NCBI GenBank assembly: GCA_002412495.1
Contig: DHVE01000138.1
Coordinates: 1 to 39,852 of the forward strand
Direction of reading: 5' to 3'
Length of the DNA stretch: 39,852 nt
Source of the DNA: Betaproteobacteria bacterium UBA5216
GTDB lineage: Bacteria; Pseudomonadota; Gammaproteobacteria; Burkholderiales; SG8-41
Shown here: positions 25,229 through 33,174 of the stretch, piece by piece
Layout: every line of letters starts with the position of its first letter
Numbering within the stretch: the stretch's first letter is position 1
Made by a program: the position numbers and the translations under genes
Notes under the pieces: model-generated
What the model was told of the DNA's origin: nothing
Databases searched by the model: none
Seen by the model: the letters and a program-made list of their open reading frames with translations, nothing else

Positions 25229-25254
25229 GATCAGACGACCGCAAGAAACACATC

Positions 25255-25344
25255 ACCGTAAAGGTGCAAAGGCGCAAAGAAAACGCAATGGAAACCCAAT
25301 CTCGACAGGTTTCTCTTTGCGGCAGTTCTTTGCATCTTTGCGGT
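25255..25344. repeat. Degenerate GCAAAG-type repeats forming an inverted pair
   Basis: ACCGTAAAGGTGCAAAG at 25255-25271 matches the reverse complement of 25328-25344 at 15 of 17 bases, with about 56 bases between. Further AAAG-GCGC and CTTTGCG units occur inside. It lies between two minus-strand genes and looks like a dispersed GCAAAG-rich intergenic repeat that could fold into an imperfect hairpin. Confidence 0.5.
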
Positions 25345-25358
25345 AAAGATTTTGCCTT

Positions 25359-26531
25359 TCACAATGTGTGCGACTTGTCGCCGCGCGTGAAGCCGAGCAG
25401 CGTCGTATCGATGTTTTTGCCCAGTGCGATGACCTTAAAGAGTTCGCCCATTTCCGCCGGCGACAACAGCTTTTGCGCCTGCGCGGCGAGCGGCGCGTAG
25501 GCGCGCGTGTCACTGGCGGGCGTGGCGGAGAGCAAGTCGGTGATGCCGCAATTGATGAGGAAGTGTGCCTGCGAAGCGTAACCCAGCAACGCGGCACCGC
25601 CCGTATGTGCCGCCGCCGCGACCGCGCTGAAATCGACATGCGTCGTGATGTCCTGCAAACCAACGAATGCAAACGGGTCGTCGTGCGCGTGATGGCGGTA
25701 GTGACACATCAGCGAGCCTTGGTTGCGCTGCGGGTGATAAAACTCGCGTGCCGGGAAGCCGTAGTCGATGAACAGCATCACGCCACGCGTGAGCAGACGC
25801 GCGAGGCTCGCGACCAGCGCACGTGATGTGAGATTGATTTCTGTCCGGTAGTCATCAGGAAATTCAAGCGCGTCGGCCGCGCGACGAACCTCCCCGGACA
25901 ATCTGGTTTCAAACCACTGAAACGAATTAAGGGCAGTGTTATGTTTTACGAAGGATTCGAGGGCTTCCTCGCCGCACGTGGTTATGACATGCGCCGGCGT
26001 CGCATCAAGCACCTCATTGGCCAAAATGACGCCTTCAAATTGCACGGGCAATTCGTTCAGCCAGCGCACGCGGGTCAACAGCATGGGGGCGCGCTCGGCA
26101 ATGAGCGCCCTCTGTCGTTCCCGCAGTTCGCCGCTCAGTTCCAGAATCAGGTAGGCGTCCGGCAGACAACCCAGCACCTCCATCTCCAACAACCATTCCA
26201 CCGCCAGCGCCCCGCTGCCCGCGCCGATTTCAAGCACATTGCGCAAACCTTCGCCGTGCAACTGCACCCACTGCCGCGCGATACAGCGCGCGAACAAGGG
26301 CGATATTTCCGGCGCGGTAACGAAATCGCCGCTCTCGCCCAGCTTGCGACTGCCCGCGCTGTAATAACCGAGGCCTGGCGCGTAAAGCGCAAGTTCCATG
26401 TAGCGTGCAAAGCTGATCCCGCCACCGGCGGTTGCGATTTCCTGCGCGATCAGTGTGGACAGTTGATCGCTTAACGCCTGCGCTTCCGGCGATGGCGCAG
26501 GTAAATGAGACAGATGCGGGGGAATAATCAC
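25359..26531 (-). CDS. Class I SAM-dependent methyltransferase, MidA/NDUFAF7 family
   Basis: The 390-residue product is read from a GTG at 26531 (start-IIPPHLSHLPAPSPEA); codons upstream of it have no family similarity. It carries the family signatures ISFARYMELALYAPGLGYYSAG, seen as FARYMELALYAPGLGYY, GDFVTAPEISPLFARCIA and the SAM-binding VLEIGAGSGALAVEWL near residue 93. ANEVLDATPAH and FIDYGFPAREFYHPQRNQGS are further conserved blocks. Mitochondrial NDUFAF7 methylates an arginine of a complex I subunit during assembly; bacterial targets are less clear. The gene is divergent from the pteridine reductase gene with 42 bp between starts, a typical arrangement in betaproteobacteria. Confidence 0.88.
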   Translation of the reverse strand: MIIPPHLSHLPAPSPEAQALSDQLSTLIAQEIATAGGGISFARYMELALYAPGLGYYSAGSRKLGESGDFVTAPEISPLFARCIARQWVQLHGEGLRNVLEIGAGSGALAVEWLLEMEVLGCLPDAYLILELSGELRERQRALIAERAPMLLTRVRWLNELPVQFEGVILANEVLDATPAHVITTCGEEALESFVKHNTALNSFQWFETRLSGEVRRAADALEFPDDYRTEINLTSRALVASLARLLTRGVMLFIDYGFPAREFYHPQRNQGSLMCHYRHHAHDDPFAFVGLQDITTHVDFSAVAAAAHTGGAALLGYASQAHFLINCGITDLLSATPASDTRAYAPLAAQAQKLLSPAEMGELFKVIALGKNIDTTLLGFTRGDKSHTL

Positions 26532-26573
26532 GCCTCGGATGATCCCCGAATACGCTAAAATAAACAACACGTT

Positions 26574-27326
26574 ATGAAACTCCCCTTGCAAACTAAAACC
26601 GTGCTGGTGACGGGCGGCGCGCGGCGCGTGGGCGCGGCGATATGCCGCCGTCTGCATGCGGCGGGTGCCAATGTGATGATTCACTATCGCGGATCGGCGA
26701 CAGAAGCGCGGGCGCTGGTCAAGGCGCTGAACGCGGCACGCGCGGGCAGCGCCGCGTGTGTGAAAGCTGATTTGCTGAACGGCGAAACGCCGCGCGTGCT
26801 GGTGGCGACGTGTCTTGCGCAGTTCGGACGGCTGGATGTTTTGGTGAACAACGCGTCGAGTTTTTTCGCCACGCCAGTGGGAAAAATGAACGAGCGCGCC
26901 TGGAACGATCTCATTGGCACCAATCTGAAGGCGCCGTTGTTCATCGCGCAGGCGGCGGCGGCAGAGTTGAAAAAGCGCCGCGGCAGCATCGTGAATATCG
27001 TGGATATTCACGCCGAACTGCCGTTGAAGGACTATGTGATTTACACCGTCGCGAAAGGCGGGCTGGCGGCGCTGACGCGCTCGCTAGCGCGTGAAATGGC
27101 GCCGGCGGTGCGGGTAAACGGCGTGTCGCCGGGGCCGATTTTGTGGCCGGACGCGGACATCTGGAAAAGCCCGAAGACACGCAAGGACATCATCGAACGC
27201 ACGCTGCTGAAACGTGTGGGTGAACCGGATGACATCGCGCGCACGGTTGAATATTTGGTGGCCAGCGCACCGTATGTCACGGGACAAATCATCGCGGTGG
27301 ATGGCGGGCGCGGCATCGCACTGTAA
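26574..27326 (+). CDS. Pteridine reductase-like short-chain dehydrogenase
   Basis: This 250-residue NADPH-dependent enzyme likely reduces dihydropteridines or dihydrofolate-like compounds. TGGARRVGAAICRRLH, the TGxxxRxG cofactor motif typical of pteridine reductases, is at residues 13-28. NNASSFF follows near 92. The catalytic set has Asp in place of the usual Ser (NIVDIHAELPLKDY) together with YTVAK, as in PTR1 of Leishmania and bacterial FolM. The C-terminal end VTGQIIAVDGGRGI is standard for short-chain dehydrogenases. ttcA follows after 10 bp, so the two are in one operon. Confidence 0.88.
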   Translation: MKLPLQTKTVLVTGGARRVGAAICRRLHAAGANVMIHYRGSATEARALVKALNAARAGSAACVKADLLNGETPRVLVATCLAQFGRLDVLVNNASSFFATPVGKMNERAWNDLIGTNLKAPLFIAQAAAAELKKRRGSIVNIVDIHAELPLKDYVIYTVAKGGLAALTRSLAREMAPAVRVNGVSPGPILWPDADIWKSPKTRKDIIERTLLKRVGEPDDIARTVEYLVASAPYVTGQIIAVDGGRGIAL

Positions 27327-27336
27327 AAGGTGGGAC

Positions 27337-28215
27337 ATGGACAACAACGTAACAATTTCCCCCATCGCGTTGCCGCAAAGCCTGAAGCAACGCAAGCAGG
27401 GCTACGAGTCCAACAAACTCGCCAAGCGTTTGCGACGGCTGGCCGGGCAGGCGATAGCCGATTTCGGCATGATAGAGGCGGGTGACAAGGTGATGGTGTG
27501 TCTGTCGGGCGGCAAGGACAGCTATGCATTGCTGGATATCCTGCTGCACTTGAAGGCGCACGCGCCAATCGAGTTTGATTTGATCGCGGTAAACCTCGAC
27601 CAGAAGCAGCCGAATTTCCCCGGGCACATATTGCCGGAATATCTCACGCAGCTCGGCGTGCCGTTTCACATCGAGAATCAGGACACTTACAGCATCGTCA
27701 AGCGCGTGATCCCCGAAGGCAAGACGATGTGTTCACTGTGTTCGCGGTTACGCAGGGGCGTGCTGTATCGTGTGGCGGGCGAACTGGGCGCGACCAAAAT
27801 CGCGCTGGGCCATCATCGCGATGACATCCTCGAAACGTTTTTGCTCAACCTGTTCTATGGAGGCAAACTCAAAACCATGCCGCCGAAACTGGTGTCCGAC
27901 GACGGCAAACACGTGGTGATCCGCCCGCTGGCCTACTGCGAAGAAAAAGATCTGGCCGAGTGGGCCGAGGTGAAGCAGTTTCCGATCATTCCCTGCACGC
28001 TGTGCGGCTCGCAGGAGAATCTCAAACGCAAGGAAGCCAAGGTATTGCTGCGCGAATGGGAGAAAAAATTCCCGGGGCGGGTGGAGACCATGATGACTGC
28101 GCTGCAAAACATTAAACCGTCACATCTGCTGGATCACGCGCTGTTTGATTTCAAGGCGGTTGTGGCGACGGGCGAAGCGGATCCGGATGGCGACACCGCG
28201 TTTGACGAAACCTGA
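27337..28215 (+). CDS. ttcA: tRNA 2-thiocytidine biosynthesis protein TtcA
   Basis: This 292-residue ATP-dependent enzyme thiolates cytidine 32 of certain tRNAs. It has the PP-loop SGGKDSYALLD near residue 58. Two CxxC pairs, CSLCSRLRRG near residue 134 and CTLCGSQENLKR near residue 224, bind the iron-sulfur cluster needed for activity. GHHRDDILETFLLNLFYGG is a further conserved block. The ATG at 27337 is preceded by AAGGTGG with a suitable spacer; a longer frame from 27214 overlaps the reductase gene and has no similarity. Confidence 0.95.
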   Translation: MDNNVTISPIALPQSLKQRKQGYESNKLAKRLRRLAGQAIADFGMIEAGDKVMVCLSGGKDSYALLDILLHLKAHAPIEFDLIAVNLDQKQPNFPGHILPEYLTQLGVPFHIENQDTYSIVKRVIPEGKTMCSLCSRLRRGVLYRVAGELGATKIALGHHRDDILETFLLNLFYGGKLKTMPPKLVSDDGKHVVIRPLAYCEEKDLAEWAEVKQFPIIPCTLCGSQENLKRKEAKVLLREWEKKFPGRVETMMTALQNIKPSHLLDHALFDFKAVVATGEADPDGDTAFDET

Positions 28216-28231
28216 TAGCGGTCGCGCAGGC

Positions 28232-28246
28232 TGGCACCTCTTGTGC
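28232..28246 (+). promoter_or_regulatory. Candidate sigma-54 promoter (-24/-12)
   Basis: TGGCAC at 28232-28237 followed after five bases by GTGC at 28243-28246 matches the sigma-54 consensus (TGGCAC-N5-TTGC) except for one base, with GG and GC at the correct spacing. It lies 17 bp after the ttcA stop and about 195 bp upstream of the unknown gene at 28441. A sigma-54 activator is encoded elsewhere in the window, but no link is shown. Confidence 0.35.
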
Positions 28247-28311
28247 GTGTCTGCGGCGCGCTTCCAACACTGTTTGCACGAACCAACAGTATAGTTTGCC
28301 GGAAGACCGCC

Positions 28312-28337
28312 TTATTTTCATAACCCATTGAAAATAA
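28312..28337. promoter_or_regulatory. Perfect 9-bp inverted repeat, possible operator
   Basis: TTATTTTCA (28312-28320) and TGAAAATAA (28329-28337) are exact reverse complements around eight bases (TAACCCAT). It is AT-rich, non-coding and about 105 bp upstream of the gene at 28441, consistent with a binding site for a dimeric regulator. Confidence 0.4.
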
Positions 28338-28440
28338 ATCATAATTCATCCCTGGCATGAATGCTGCTGTAGACCTCTGGTGTCGAAAAGCCGCCGCGTG
28401 GGAAAGGTTCCCCCGGGGCTCACACTACGGGAGATGGATC

Positions 28441-28941
28441 ATGGAAGGCGTTAACGTTTTTGCACAGAATTCAAATGTGATGCGCATCGCGGCTGCGTTG
28501 GCGATCGGTGCGCGGGTTACTTACTCGGGCGTACGCTCCAGCGAGGGTGTGATGTCCGGGCGAGGCGGCGATAAGCCCTTCAGCGGAGAAATCGGAGGGT
28601 TCAACTTTCTGGGTCGTACGCTGGGCCTGGATGCCAAAGGCGAATCCGAAGCGGTGGGATTCAATGGCTGGGTGAGCGGTCATCGGTTCCGTGGCTCGGT
28701 CACGAGCGACCTGCGATTTACCTGCACGATCAACATGGTAACCATCAAAGGTGCCATCGAAAGTTTACAGTTTATCGATTCGTCTTTTGGCGTTTCATTC
28801 AGCGGCCACTTGAATGGTCAGTTGTTCAGCGGTTGTTTCAATGACATGGCATTCGCGGATATGGCCAGCCACCCGCAGCAACGCCTGCAATATCTCGGCG
28901 CGCGCGCCGGGAACAGCGACAAGTTTCTGAACGCGGCCTGA
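28441..28941 (+). CDS. Hypothetical protein
   Basis: The 166-residue product is read from the ATG at 28441, which is preceded by GGGAG at 28429-28433 with a seven-base spacer. An upstream ATG at 28357 lacks such a site. There is no signal peptide or membrane helix. The sequence is rich in Gly, Phe and Ser with alternating hydrophobic residues that suggest a beta-rich fold. Short echoes such as GFNGWVSGHRFRGSV, SFSGHLNGQLFSG and KPFSGEIGGFNF may be loose repeats of a G-x-x-F-x-G turn. I do not recognise the family. A strong terminator follows at 28991, so it appears to be a monocistronic unit. Confidence 0.65.
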   Translation: MEGVNVFAQNSNVMRIAAALAIGARVTYSGVRSSEGVMSGRGGDKPFSGEIGGFNFLGRTLGLDAKGESEAVGFNGWVSGHRFRGSVTSDLRFTCTINMVTIKGAIESLQFIDSSFGVSFSGHLNGQLFSGCFNDMAFADMASHPQQRLQYLGARAGNSDKFLNAA

Positions 28942-28950
28942 CAGTTGTAA

Positions 28951-28969
28951 CCGGCGGCATGGCTGCCGG
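28951..28969 (+). other. Stable stem-loop after the hypothetical gene
   Basis: CCGGCGGC (28951-28958) pairs with GCTGCCGG (28962-28969) with one G-T pair and a three-base loop. It lies 9 bp after the stop and before the main terminator. It may protect the 3' end of the message. Confidence 0.4.
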
Positions 28970-28990
28970 CTTGGAGAGGGACGCCTGTAC

Positions 28991-29029
28991 AGGGCGGCGG
29001 CGCATGGCGTCCGCCGCCCTTTCTTTTTT
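28991..29029 (+). terminator. Rho-independent terminator
   Basis: AGGGCGGCGG (28991-29000) and CCGCCGCCCT (29011-29020) form a perfect 10-bp GC stem with a 10-base loop, followed by TTCTTTTTT. This is a canonical intrinsic terminator for the gene at 28441. Confidence 0.85.
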
Positions 29030-29321
29030 GTCGTCGCACAGGTGGATTGGCTGCCAATTTCCCGGTGTCCGGATTTCCGGACAAAAAAATAGCAATAAAT
29101 TCAGTTGGTTATGCATCGCGCGCGAATCGTTGTTGGCAATCGCCAACAACGCGCCGGAGGCAATTTTTGCAAAACAACAATAAGTTATTGATTTTAAGTG
29201 AAATTATTAAGATGGCACGGTTGATGCTGTATGCCTGGTGTCCGAAAGGAAAAGTGGCTTCGAGCCACTGCACAACTCAGTAAAAGCCGCAAAGCGCGGA
29301 ACACGAAACAAAGGAACAGAC
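29030..29321. other. Hairpin-rich non-coding leader region
   Basis: No convincing coding frame occupies this AT-rich stretch between the terminator and the small gene at 29322. It contains three perfect inverted repeats. GTCCGGA/TCCGGAC at 29067-29082 has a two-base centre and is followed by seven A. CGTTGTTGGC/GCCAACAACG at 29128-29151 has an AATC loop. AGTGGCT/AGCCACT at 29253-29269 has a TCG loop. It could be a structured 5' leader, a small RNA gene or regulator sites. Confidence 0.45.
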
Positions 29322-29552
29322 ATGTATAGCTTTATCGTAAAGCAGTATTACAAAGTTAAATCCCGCGGCCGCTATGCGTCGCCGTGCCAGGCGATGCCGC
29401 AGCGCACGTTGGCGCTCTCGCCCGCCGACGTGCTGAGCAAAAACAGTGACGGCACTTACATGCGCATCAGTGGTGCTTGCGTGCGCGGAATCCGCGTGCC
29501 GGACAGCGATCTCATTGTCTGCAAGCAACCGCTGATGATGGTCGTTGGCTAA
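29322..29552 (+). CDS. Small hypothetical protein
   Basis: The 76-residue product starts at an ATG at 29322 with AAGGAAC eight to ten bases upstream. A GTG-initiated extension from 29238 is in frame but crosses a hairpin. The protein is basic and has three cysteines (SPCQAM, SGACVRG, IVCKQP), with no signal peptide or membrane helix. The N-terminus MYSFIVKQYYKVKSRGRY is notably rich in Tyr, Lys and Arg. The family is not recognised. The good ribosome site and the structured leader support a real gene under post-transcriptional control, but this is inference. Confidence 0.5.
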   Translation: MYSFIVKQYYKVKSRGRYASPCQAMPQRTLALSPADVLSKNSDGTYMRISGACVRGIRVPDSDLIVCKQPLMMVVG

Positions 29553-29631
29553 CCCGTTTTTTCAGACCTTCGCTTTTTTAATCGCTGACTTCTTTATTGA
29601 CACAAACTTCATAACCTAAAGGATCATTCAC

Positions 29632-30468
29632 ATGAAAATCTCGATTCGCCAACTGTTCGCGGTGGCCGCTGTGTCCCTGTCTACCGCCGCCAGCGCGTGG
29701 GTGGTTACACCGACGGATGTCACGTTCACCAATCAGGAAAACATCGTCATACCAGCCAAGCTGTTCAAGCCTGCCGGTGCCGGGCCGTTTCCCGCCGTGG
29801 TGATGATGCACGGTTGTTCAGGCATGTTCTCCAACAGTGATCCGTCCAAAGGCGTCGCGAATCTGTACCGCGAATGGGGAGACCGTATGGTCATGCAGAA
29901 CTACGTAGTGTTGCTGGTGGACAGCTTTACGCCGCGTGGCACGCAGAATGAATGCGGCAATGGATCCAGCGGCGTATCGGAAGTGAACGCACGCCGTTAT
30001 GATGCCTACGGTGCCTACAACTATTTGTCGGGCCAGGCTTTCGTAAAAGCCGAACGCATCGGTGTACTGGGGTGGTCGCATGGCGCCAGCAGCACGATGG
30101 CAACCATGGATGTGGCGAATATCGCCGGCGGCGTGAAACCTTTCAAGGCCGCCGTGGCGTTTTACCCGGGTTGCGGGTTGTACAACGCTTTCGGCGGCAT
30201 CTCGGGCAGCACCTGGGCGCCGTATTCCCCGATGGCGATACAACACGGTACCGAAGATGATCTGTACAAAGACGGCAAATGCGGGACGCGCGTCAGCCGG
30301 GCGTCACAAGCCGGCGCCAATGTAACGCTTACGCCGTACACCGGCGCGCGCCACAGCTTTGACATGGCAACTGCCGTCACTGGCAGCTTTACGACGGCGG
30401 ACGTAAGCGCCAAATCCACGGCCGACGCGGTGACCGTGAACCACTTCAACAGCTATCTGAAGAACTGA
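29632..30468 (+). CDS. Exported dienelactone hydrolase family protein
   Basis: This 278-residue alpha/beta hydrolase has a Sec signal peptide (LFAVAAVSLSTAASA, cut before WVVTP). The oxyanion region is VVMMHGCSG near residue 61. The nucleophile elbow is GVLGWSHGAS with Ser near residue 150, whereas classical dienelactone hydrolases use Cys. The acid is probably in IQHGTEDDLYKDG and the catalytic His in GARHSFD near residue 243. Four or more cysteines suggest disulfides in the periplasm. It appears to be a single gene. The substrate is unknown; periplasmic relatives act on a range of esters and lactones. Confidence 0.87.
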   Translation: MKISIRQLFAVAAVSLSTAASAWVVTPTDVTFTNQENIVIPAKLFKPAGAGPFPAVVMMHGCSGMFSNSDPSKGVANLYREWGDRMVMQNYVVLLVDSFTPRGTQNECGNGSSGVSEVNARRYDAYGAYNYLSGQAFVKAERIGVLGWSHGASSTMATMDVANIAGGVKPFKAAVAFYPGCGLYNAFGGISGSTWAPYSPMAIQHGTEDDLYKDGKCGTRVSRASQAGANVTLTPYTGARHSFDMATAVTGSFTTADVSAKSTADAVTVNHFNSYLKN

Positions 30469-30501
30469 TCGCGCTGCTTCGCCTAACGCGGCACGCATAA
30501 G

Positions 30502-30534
30502 GACACACGGTGAGGACTTCGCCGTGCGTCTTTG
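30502..30534. terminator. Hairpin terminator between convergent genes
   Basis: GACACACGG (30502-30510) pairs with CCGTGCGTC (30522-30530) with one mismatch and an 11-base loop, followed by TTTG. It lies between the dienelactone hydrolase gene and the convergent signalling operon. The short T-run makes it a moderate terminator candidate. Confidence 0.5.
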
Positions 30535-30557
30535 CCATTCTAGCGGCTATTTTAGGC

Positions 30558-30926
30558 TCAGGCCCCTTGCGTCAGCCGGTTGATCAGTTCGCGCATGGCC
30601 ACCAGATTAAACGGCTTGGTTACGTAGGCCTTCGCGCCCATTTCAACACCGCGCGCCTGCTTGCCCGGCTCCACGCTCGCCGAAACAAACACAAAGGGTA
30701 TGTCGCACGTCTGGGGTGATGCCTGCAATTTCTCGAGTACGGCATAACCGTTCAGGCCCGGCATGCTGATGTCGCACAGAATAAGGTCCAGCGGCGCCGA
30801 TTGCGCTTTCGCCAGACCGTCAATGCCGTCAACGGCTTCCACCACGGAATGGCCCTCTAGCCGCAAAAAGCGCGCGAGGTTATTGCGAATATCGGTTTCG
30901 TCTTCAACCACCAGTATGTTGGCCAC
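30558..30926 (-). CDS. Single-domain response regulator (receiver only)
   Basis: The 122-residue product is a stand-alone CheY-like receiver with no output domain. The acidic pocket is VVEDETD near residue 7, the phospho-acceptor Asp is in LILCDISMPGLNG near residue 52, and VFVSAS and TKPFN supply the conserved Ser/Thr and Lys. The GTG at 30926 is chosen because GGAGG lies at the very end of the preceding kinase gene, about 10 bases upstream. It starts seven bases after the kinase stop and is the last gene of the five-gene operon. It probably receives phosphate from one or both upstream kinases and acts by protein contact or as a phosphate sink. Confidence 0.9.
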   Translation of the reverse strand: MANILVVEDETDIRNNLARFLRLEGHSVVEAVDGIDGLAKAQSAPLDLILCDISMPGLNGYAVLEKLQASPQTCDIPFVFVSASVEPGKQARGVEMGAKAYVTKPFNLVAMRELINRLTQGA

Positions 30927-30933
30927 GTCGTGT

Positions 30934-33174
30934 TTATCCTCCAGCCGGTAGTGTAACGGTAACGCGCGTGCCCTTGCCGACCGAGCTGTCCACCGCAATG
31001 GTGCCGCCATGTATTTCAACGGCTTTTTTCGCAATGGCCAGACCGAGACCCGTGCCCGGCACATTGCGCGCGTTGCGTCCACGATGAAAGGTGTCGAACA
31101 GATGCGGCAGGTCTTCATCGGGAATGCCGATGCCGCCGTCCGCCACGGTGAACTCTATGCCGCCCGCCAGGGCCGACACCGTAAGCTGCACGCCGCCTTG
31201 CGGCGGTGAATACTTGATCGCGTTGGAAAGCAAATTGCCCAGTACATGGCGCAGCAATTGTTCGTCGAGCACGGCCGCGGCGGTTTCCTCCACGTGCAAG
31301 TTGACCTGACGATCGCCGCGACCTTGGCGCGACTCGCTGCGCATGACTTCCGCGATAACGGACTGGCAAAATGTTTTCAGCGTCAAGCGCGCCGGATGAA
31401 ACTCGATTTTTCCCGACTCCACCCGGCCAACGGTCAGCACATCGTTTAACAGCGACGCCATGCGTTGCACACCGTTTTCGATGCCGCGAAGAATGTCGCG
31501 TTTTTCGGCGGCGGGAAGTTTATCGTCGTAATCGCGCAGCAACTCCGCCGACGACAGGATGGTGGACAGCGGCGTGCGGAATTCATGGGACGCCATGGCG
31601 ATAAATCGCGATCGTAGTTCGTTAAGCTCTTTCTGCTGCTCAAGCGCGGCGCGCACGCTTTCCTCGGCGCGGCGCCGTTCGGTGAGGTCGCCGAGAAACG
31701 CGAGCGTCGCCGGCTGGTCGTCCCAGGTCACGGCGACCGCGCTGGACTCCACCCACAGGAAATCACCGCCCGGACGGAGCAGGCGAAACTGTGTGTAGCG
31801 CTCGACCGGCTCGCCGCTCATGCGGCGGCGATGGCGTTCCGCCACCATGGCCGCGTCGTCGGGGTGTATCAGGCTCAGGAAAGGGCGGGACAGCAGCTCC
31901 GGTGTCGGGAGCCCCGTGAGTTCGGTGGCGCGCGGATTGGCGAAAATCATGCGATCTCCGCGCACAATAACGATGGTTTCCGGAATATTGTCCACTACGT
32001 TGCGGTAATGTTCTTCCGACAATCGCATCGCGGCTTCCGCCTGTTGTCGTGCGAGGGCGCCGGTCTTCAGCGTCTGTAGCGTTTGCGCGAGCGTTCCCAA
32101 TTCATCGGGCGCATCGGCGCCGCGCACGTCGTGATGCAGATTGCCGGCCGCCAGCGCATTCACGCTGCCCATCAGTTCCACCAGTGGTTGTTGCACGGAT
32201 CGTGCGATCAGCCAGCTCGAATACAGGCCGAGACCCGCCACCAGCACGGCCAGCACCAGCAGAATGACGATCACACCCCGGCGTTCCGCCAGGTGCTGTT
32301 CGCGCAGCGTCGCCTGCCGCCGCTGGTTATCCGCGAGTAAGGTATCCGAAATCGCGGTGAGTCGTTCGGCGCTGACTCCCACGTCCACGCGCATCATGCC
32401 CGATCGCTCCAGCAGCAGTTGCTCCAACCGTGTGAGGCTCGTATCGATATCCCGCGCGCGCGCCGTCAACGCCAACAATGCGTCGCGTTGAGCGCCGGCC
32501 GGAGCGGCGGCGGACAGTAGGTTCAATGAGGCTTCAACACGTTCTAGGCTGTTGCGCGCCTGATCGGCATTCGCGGTGTCCGGGTGGAAATAAAAAGCGT
32601 TGAGCGAAAGCAATGCCTCGACAAACACCTCGTAGGTTTTGGCGATCTGCGCCTTTTGCGATCCCGTTAGCGACTCGCTCAGTCGCGCGAAGCGGGATGA
32701 CGCATCCCGCCCCGTGTTCAGGATGCCGGATTCATAACTCGTCTGGATTCGCGTGTTCAGCGTAACCAGATGATCAAAGCTCGAGACCAGGACGCTGACC
32801 GCCGCCTGCGCGCTTTGCAGCGGTCCGCGCAAATCCGCATGTGCCATCGCGGATTCGCCCACCCGGTCATACAGGGATTTGCCGAGACGCGTCGCCGCTT
32901 CCTGCGCACCTGGTTCGGGACGGTCGATATATTGCCGGATCAGCGCCTGCAGGCGATTGCCGTCCGATTGCAGGGTTCTCAACGTGAGGTCGAGTTGCTG
33001 CATGCGTGTCTGACTGTCTTGCAGGTTTTCCTGCGCTGCTTCGTAACGCGAGAACAAGACCAGCAGCAACGCCACCATTGCCACATTAACACCCGCGAGC
33101 AGATAAAACCGCAGGCGAATCGGGATGCGCCGTAGCGAGGCGACCGCGCGCCACGATGCCGCAGAGAAATTCAT
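30934..33174 (-). CDS. Membrane sensor histidine kinase (sensor-HAMP-PAS-HisKA-HATPase)
   Basis: This 746-residue kinase has a first membrane helix at about 23-42 (FYLLAGVNVAMVALLLVLF), a long helical periplasmic sensor to about residue 300, and a second helix near 302-325. HAMP follows at about 325-375 and a PAS domain at about 385-505 (NVVDNIPETIVIV). The phospho-accepting His is in MASHEFRTPLSTIL. The ATPase shows NLLSNAIKYSP, DGGIGIPDEDL and GTGLGLAIAKKAVE. Its start overlaps the stop of the upstream soluble kinase (ATGA at 33171-33174), so translation is coupled. The signal sensed by the periplasmic helical domain is unknown. Confidence 0.92.
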   Translation of the reverse strand: MNFSAASWRAVASLRRIPIRLRFYLLAGVNVAMVALLLVLFSRYEAAQENLQDSQTRMQQLDLTLRTLQSDGNRLQALIRQYIDRPEPGAQEAATRLGKSLYDRVGESAMAHADLRGPLQSAQAAVSVLVSSFDHLVTLNTRIQTSYESGILNTGRDASSRFARLSESLTGSQKAQIAKTYEVFVEALLSLNAFYFHPDTANADQARNSLERVEASLNLLSAAAPAGAQRDALLALTARARDIDTSLTRLEQLLLERSGMMRVDVGVSAERLTAISDTLLADNQRRQATLREQHLAERRGVIVILLVLAVLVAGLGLYSSWLIARSVQQPLVELMGSVNALAAGNLHHDVRGADAPDELGTLAQTLQTLKTGALARQQAEAAMRLSEEHYRNVVDNIPETIVIVRGDRMIFANPRATELTGLPTPELLSRPFLSLIHPDDAAMVAERHRRRMSGEPVERYTQFRLLRPGGDFLWVESSAVAVTWDDQPATLAFLGDLTERRRAEESVRAALEQQKELNELRSRFIAMASHEFRTPLSTILSSAELLRDYDDKLPAAEKRDILRGIENGVQRMASLLNDVLTVGRVESGKIEFHPARLTLKTFCQSVIAEVMRSESRQGRGDRQVNLHVEETAAAVLDEQLLRHVLGNLLSNAIKYSPPQGGVQLTVSALAGGIEFTVADGGIGIPDEDLPHLFDTFHRGRNARNVPGTGLGLAIAKKAVEIHGGTIAVDSSVGKGTRVTVTLPAGG

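Noticed and set aside
25359..27011. A 550-codon version of the methyltransferase gene
   Set aside because: The extra N-terminal codons are antisense to the pteridine reductase gene and have no family similarity; the GTG at 26531 fits the family length.
28357..28440. An N-terminal extension of the hypothetical protein
   Set aside because: The ATG at 28357 has no ribosome site, whereas the ATG at 28441 has GGGAG at good spacing.
29067..29089. GTCCGGA/TCCGGAC followed by seven A as an intrinsic terminator
   Set aside because: The A-run follows the stem on the plus strand, so neither strand gives a stem followed by a T-run.
29212..29283. A 23-codon leader peptide frame before the small gene at 29322
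   Set aside because: It has no good ribosome site and no runs of regulatory codons, so an attenuation role is not supported.
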